From an uncultured Bacteroidales bacterium (GTDB lineage: Bacteria; Bacteroidota; Bacteroidia; Bacteroidales; WCHB1-69), in assembly GCA_937901455.1 (NCBI GenBank), contig CALDIA010000198.1:1-18327 (forward strand): 18,327 nucleotides of DNA, given 5' to 3'. The translations under genes and the position numbers were made by a program. The notes under the pieces were generated by a model. The model made no database searches. It was not told the origin of the DNA and saw nothing but the letters and a program-made list of their open reading frames with translations. Positions 14,766 through 18,327 of the stretch are shown here, piece by piece (positions within the stretch are counted from its first letter, which is position 1; every line of letters begins with the position of its first letter).

Positions 14766-16763
14766 ATGACTTTACAAGAATTTCAAGAAGACATCAAACG
14801 AGGTATTCCTTCCTACATACCCCAAGCAAAGCCTTACGACACAAGCGTCAATCACGCACCTAAGCGCAAGGACATCCTGACCAAGAAAGAAAAGCGTCTG
14901 GCATTGCGCAACGCACTTCGCTACTTCGAACCTTCACTGCATGCACAGTTGGCCCCAGAGTTCGCCCATGAACTGCATGACTACGGCCGCATTTACATGT
15001 ACCGCTATCGCCCCGACTACGAAATGTTTGCCCGGCCAATTGATGCTTATCCCGCAAAATGCCGCCAAGCCCAAGCCATCATGCTGATGATCCAGAATAA
15101 CTTGGACCCCGCCGTGGCTCAACATCCCCATGAATTGATCACCTATGGTGGCAATGGCGCCGTCTTTCAAAACTGGGCACAATACCGTCTGGTGATGAAA
15201 TACCTGTCAGAGATGACCGATGAACAGACATTAGTCATGTATAGCGGCCACCCATTAGGACTCTTCCCGTCCCATAGAGACGCTCCTCGTGTGGTAGTTA
15301 CCAACGGCATGGTCATCCCCAACTACTCCAAACCTGACGATTGGGAGCGAATGAATGCCTTAGGCGTATCCCAATACGGACAGATGACGGCCGGCTCTTA
15401 CATGTATATCGGTCCGCAAGGCATCGTGCATGGTACCACCATCACCGTATTGAACGCTTCCCGCAAGATTGGCGGTGAGATTGGGGGCAAGCTCTTTGTG
15501 ACCGCTGGTTTAGGCGGCATGTCAGGCGCCCAACCCAAAGCTGGAAACATTGCTGGCGTAGTCTCCATCACCGCAGAAATCAACCCAGCAGCCACCCAAA
15601 AACGATACAATCAAGGATGGGTGGATGAAGTGCACGACAATCTGGACGAACTCTTCGAAAAAGTTAACGAGGCACGTGCCAACAAAATAGCCAAATCCTT
15701 CGCCTATCAAGGCAACATTGTGGACTTGTGGGAGTACTGCGCAAGCCATGACATCCAAGTAGATCTTGGAAGCGACCAAACCTCCCTGCACAACCCGTGG
15801 GCAGGTGGCTATTATCCCGTCGGCATCTCCTTTGAAAACGCCAAGGTGCTGATGGCCGAGCAACCTGAACAGTTCAAAATGGCTGTAGAAGAAAGTCTGC
15901 GCCGACAAGTAGCCGCTATTAACAAACTGACCGCCAAAGGCATGTATTTCTTCGACTATGGCAATGCCTTCCTTTTGCAAGCATCACGCGCCGGCGCCGA
16001 CATACTCAAAGAAGACGGCACCTTCCGCTACCCCTCATACGTGCAAGACATTATGGGCCCGATGTGCTTCGACTATGGCTTCGGCCCCTTCCGCTGGGTG
16101 TGCACCTCCGGAAAGCCAGAAGACTTGGACACAACCGACCACATTGCCATGGAGGTGCTGAGAAAAATTAGCGAAACCGCACCCCATGAGATTTCCCAAC
16201 AGATGCGCGACAATATCACTTGGATTCAAGGTGCCAACGCCAACCACTTAGTGGTGGGCTCCCAAGCCCGCATTCTCTATGCCGATGCTGAAGGCAGAAC
16301 CAAAATTGCTGCCGCTTTCAACGAAGCCATCAAGAGCGGCAAGATCAGCGCCCCCATCGTGTTAGGCCGCGACCACCACGATGTGTCAGGTACCGACTCC
16401 CCCTTCCGCGAAACCTCCAACATCTACGATGGTAGCAGTTTCTGTGCCGACATGGCCATCCAGAATGTCATTGGCGACAGTTTCCGTGGAGCCACCTGGG
16501 TGAGCATCCACAATGGCGGTGGCGTCGGCTGGGGCGAGGTCATCAATGGCGGCTTCGGCATGGTAATTGACGGCTCCGCTGACAGCGACAGACGCCTGCG
16601 CAATATGCTCTTCTGGGATGTCAACAACGGCATCTCCCGTCGCGCATGGGCCCGCAACGACGGCGCCCTGTTCGCCATCAAACGCGCCATGAACGCCAAC
16701 CCCAATCTGAAGGTTACGCTGCCCAATATGGCCGATGACAAACTGATCAACAGCTTGTTCTAA
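14766..16763 (+). CDS. hutU: Urocanate hydratase (long, eukaryote-like form)
   Basis: Urocanase converts urocanate to imidazolonepropionate in histidine breakdown, using tightly bound NAD+ as electrophile. Motifs are ELITYGGNGAVFQNWAQYRL (Tyr127 on), YGQMTAGSYMYIGPQGIVHGT (Tyr204 on), GLGGMSGAQPKAG (Gly248 on), LGSDQTSLHNPWAGGYYPVG and FGPFRWVCTSG, whose Cys446 corresponds to the conserved cysteine of bacterial urocanase. At 665 residues it is about 110 longer than the Pseudomonas/Bacillus type and resembles the animal UROC1 form (about 676 residues), also in its N-terminus (KKEKRLALRNALRYF) and inserts. It starts 37 nt after the GH92 gene with no separate promoter seen. No hutH, hutI or formimidoyltransferase gene is nearby. 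Confidence 0.96.
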   Translation: MTLQEFQEDIKRGIPSYIPQAKPYDTSVNHAPKRKDILTKKEKRLALRNALRYFEPSLHAQLAPEFAHELHDYGRIYMYRYRPDYEMFARPIDAYPAKCRQAQAIMLMIQNNLDPAVAQHPHELITYGGNGAVFQNWAQYRLVMKYLSEMTDEQTLVMYSGHPLGLFPSHRDAPRVVVTNGMVIPNYSKPDDWERMNALGVSQYGQMTAGSYMYIGPQGIVHGTTITVLNASRKIGGEIGGKLFVTAGLGGMSGAQPKAGNIAGVVSITAEINPAATQKRYNQGWVDEVHDNLDELFEKVNEARANKIAKSFAYQGNIVDLWEYCASHDIQVDLGSDQTSLHNPWAGGYYPVGISFENAKVLMAEQPEQFKMAVEESLRRQVAAINKLTAKGMYFFDYGNAFLLQASRAGADILKEDGTFRYPSYVQDIMGPMCFDYGFGPFRWVCTSGKPEDLDTTDHIAMEVLRKISETAPHEISQQMRDNITWIQGANANHLVVGSQARILYADAEGRTKIAAAFNEAIKSGKISAPIVLGRDHHDVSGTDSPFRETSNIYDGSSFCADMAIQNVIGDSFRGATWVSIHNGGGVGWGEVINGGFGMVIDGSADSDRRLRNMLFWDVNNGISRRAWARNDGALFAIKRAMNANPNLKVTLPNMADDKLINSLF

Positions 16764-16781
16764 TACTCACAACGTTTACAC

Positions 16782-17681
16782 ATGAAAGTTTTTCCTTATA
16801 TCATCTTATTATTATGTATGACGATGAGCGCTGCCTGCCATCGGAAGCCAGCACCCATCGTCATCATACCCGATATTGAGAAAAACCACCTGCAACACAA
16901 CCATATATTTGGAACTGTTAAGAATATGGAGACACGCACCTTCTACTTGCAACCCGACTCGTTGACACTGCAAGACTCCGCTCGCGCCCGCACCCTGACA
17001 GAAAAGCGGGACTCTGACCGCATGTTCTCCAATCACTACTCATACGACGGCTGCCTACTCCGATTTTTCAAAATCAATGCTGACGGCGACACGCTCCTGC
17101 AACGCCTTTATCAATACAATGACCGCGCACAAATCGCACAATGGACAGAATTCAGCGGCCCCTCCCCCACCACCCACGGTGTCTTCTCTTACGATAGAAA
17201 CCATTTCGTTGAAAGCGAAAAGATTTATTACCAAGATTCTCTCGTGATGTCTTTCTCCCACAAAACCGACGGCATCGGCAACATCATCGCCACTACCCAA
17301 GACAATCAAGACTTCGTCATCAATACACGCTATCACTACAACGACAACGGACTGGTGGACAAAATTGAGGAACTGGAACCCGACGGAACCGTGTTTAAGA
17401 CCGTCAATATCGAGTACGACAACTACGGAGATGAAGTGAACAGATGCGTGTACAAGGCCGGACACCAATTGGTGGAATACACTTACACCCAATACGACCA
17501 AGATGGAAGAATACTGAAAACCATTTACGAAGACAAACTCCACAACCAAAAGGAAATCAACTACTATACCGACTTCGACAGCGCCCGTAATTGGCGTATC
17601 GAATATACCATTTTAAACAATCAATTAGTATCTATTAGAAAACGTAACATTAACTACTATCAACAACATGGATTTAAGTAA
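16782..17681 (+). CDS. Lipoprotein with YD/RHS-like repeats, function unknown
   Basis: A 299-residue protein with a lipoprotein signal peptide (KVFPYIILLLCMTMSAAC; lipidated Cys19), so it is anchored in the inner or outer membrane. The mature part holds repeated YD-type units of about 35-40 residues: YSYDGCLLRFFKINADGDTL, YQYNDRAQIAQW, YHYNDNGLVDKIEELEPDGT, IEYDNYGDEVNRC and YTQYDQDGRILKTIYED. This is the beta-strand pattern of RHS/YD-repeat proteins, but there is no toxin domain or RHS core. I do not recognise a named family. It begins 18 nt after hutU, and its 3' end overlaps the next gene by 14 nt. Confidence 0.72.
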   Translation: MKVFPYIILLLCMTMSAACHRKPAPIVIIPDIEKNHLQHNHIFGTVKNMETRTFYLQPDSLTLQDSARARTLTEKRDSDRMFSNHYSYDGCLLRFFKINADGDTLLQRLYQYNDRAQIAQWTEFSGPSPTTHGVFSYDRNHFVESEKIYYQDSLVMSFSHKTDGIGNIIATTQDNQDFVINTRYHYNDNGLVDKIEELEPDGTVFKTVNIEYDNYGDEVNRCVYKAGHQLVEYTYTQYDQDGRILKTIYEDKLHNQKEINYYTDFDSARNWRIEYTILNNQLVSIRKRNINYYQQHGFK

Positions 17682-18105
17682 CATTTTATCAATCACTGGA
17701 AAAAGCGGGTTGTTCAAATTAATATCCCGTACTCAAAACAATTTTATTGTGGAATCTTTGGAAGACCAACGCCGATTCCCGGCATTTTCCCACGACGGGG
17801 TGGCCTCGTTAGACAATATCGCCATTTTCACCGAAGAAGGAGAAGTTTCCCTCCAGTCTGTATTCCAATCCATCTATAAGCAATTCGACGGAAAAACCGT
17901 TGAGATGCCCAAAGACAACAACAGTCTCAAGGCATTCTTTGAAAAGGTACTCCCCGAATATGATCGTGAACGTGTTTACGTTTCCAACATAAAAAAAGTC
18001 ATCCTTTGGTACAATATTCTTATTGAGCATCAACTCATCGACTTAGAGGAACCCGAGGATCCAGAGGCCACCGACACTCCTGCCGAAGAGTCCAAAGAGG
18101 CTTAG
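17668..18105 (+). CDS. DUF5606 family protein
   Basis: A 145-residue cytoplasmic protein of the Bacteroidetes-restricted DUF5606 type, recognised from the N-terminal pattern LSNILSITGKSGLFKLISRTQNNFIVESLEDQRRFPAF and then VASLDNIAIFTEEGEVSLQSVF. The middle part has the stretch FFEKVLPEYDRERVYVSNIKKVILWYNIL, and the tail is a low-complexity acidic run of E, D, P and T. No catalytic motif is evident, and the function is unknown. ATG 17668 overlaps the preceding lipoprotein gene by 14 nt; the conserved DLSNILSITGK begins directly after it, which supports this start. Confidence 0.85.
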   Translation: MDLSNILSITGKSGLFKLISRTQNNFIVESLEDQRRFPAFSHDGVASLDNIAIFTEEGEVSLQSVFQSIYKQFDGKTVEMPKDNNSLKAFFEKVLPEYDRERVYVSNIKKVILWYNILIEHQLIDLEEPEDPEATDTPAEESKEA

Positions 18106-18152
18106 ACAATCACCCTTGCCTCCATTTATTCACAACGTAAAAATGTATGATT

Positions 18153-18327
18153 ATGAAAGTCTATTCTCGCGAAATCAGTCCTTGGATTATCTGGCTCAGC
18201 TTGCTGGCTGTTTTATTGGCCTGTATCGGCATTTTCTTTTTCTACACATTTTTACGTCAAGATACGGCAGAACTCATTGATGTCGTACCCACCGATGCCA
18301 CTTTTGTGATAGAGGTGAACGACCATG
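18153..18327 (+). CDS. N-terminally anchored membrane protein, 3' partial
   Basis: The window ends within this frame after 58 complete codons. It starts MKVYSREISPW, followed by one strong membrane segment (IIWLSLLAVLLACIGIFFF) and a probably periplasmic part, DTAELIDVVPTDATFVIEVNDH. The VPTDATFVIEV motif resembles the opening of DUF3352-like proteins, but too little is present to be sure. An ATG 10 nt upstream (18143) is in another frame that stops after about 45 codons. It follows the DUF5606 gene by 47 nt in the same direction. Confidence 0.65.
   Translation, partial: MKVYSREISPWIIWLSLLAVLLACIGIFFFYTFLRQDTAELIDVVPTDATFVIEVNDH

Noticed and set aside
17055..17549. Valine-rich minus-strand frame of 164 codons
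   Set aside because: It is the complement of the Asn/Asp/Tyr-rich YD-repeat lipoprotein; the valine richness is a by-product.
18143..18280. ATG at 18143 as a start of the last gene
   Set aside because: That frame ends in a TGA after about 45 codons, whereas ATG 18153 opens a frame with a membrane segment that runs to the window end.

Overview
The window reads as chromosomal DNA of a Bacteroidales bacterium, most likely a Prevotellaceae member. The reasons are promoters of the Bacteroidetes type (TAnnTTTG at -7), a lack of Shine-Dalgarno sequences before most starts, a lipidated TamA-like barrel protein (TamL), a DUF5606 protein, a GH92 mannosidase and a FISUMP-domain relic. The genus call is an inference. 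I see no rRNA, tRNA, CRISPR array or prophage.

Layout. (1) 2-1933: iorA (5' truncated by the window) and iorB, the two subunits of an indolepyruvate/2-oxoacid oxidoreductase, closed by a strong hairpin terminator at 1966-2006. (2) 2060-7208: a tightly packed, probably single operon for the cell envelope: a WbmS/NodB-like deacetylase, a GNAT acetyltransferase, mreC, mreD and tamL. The last four are joined by 4-nt and 8-nt overlaps and a 3-nt gap. (3) 7209-7840: a non-coding stretch with a decayed FISUMP gene in three frames, a 10-bp-period repeat block and a promoter. (4) 7841-10517: a carboxyltransferase of the oxaloacetate decarboxylase alpha/pyruvate carboxylase B type, whose biotin-carrier-like tail has lost the biotinylation motif, then a CPBP membrane protease 7 nt downstream. 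(5) 10527-11399, minus strand: an IS1595-type transposase-derived gene that keeps its zinc ribbon and helix-turn-helix but not a recognisable DDE core, preceded by an AT-rich region with a 24-bp direct repeat, a palindrome and two divergent promoters. (6) 11786-18105: a secreted GH92 alpha-mannosidase, a long eukaryote-like urocanase (hutU), a YD/RHS-like lipoprotein and a DUF5606 protein, followed by a membrane protein cut by the window end.

No whole new system is evident. The best leads are the biotin-less carrier domain (residues 520-595 of the 7841-9628 protein), the transposase-derived DNA-binding protein with repeats beside its gene, and mreCD placed away from mreB but fused to a glycan-modifying/TamL operon.
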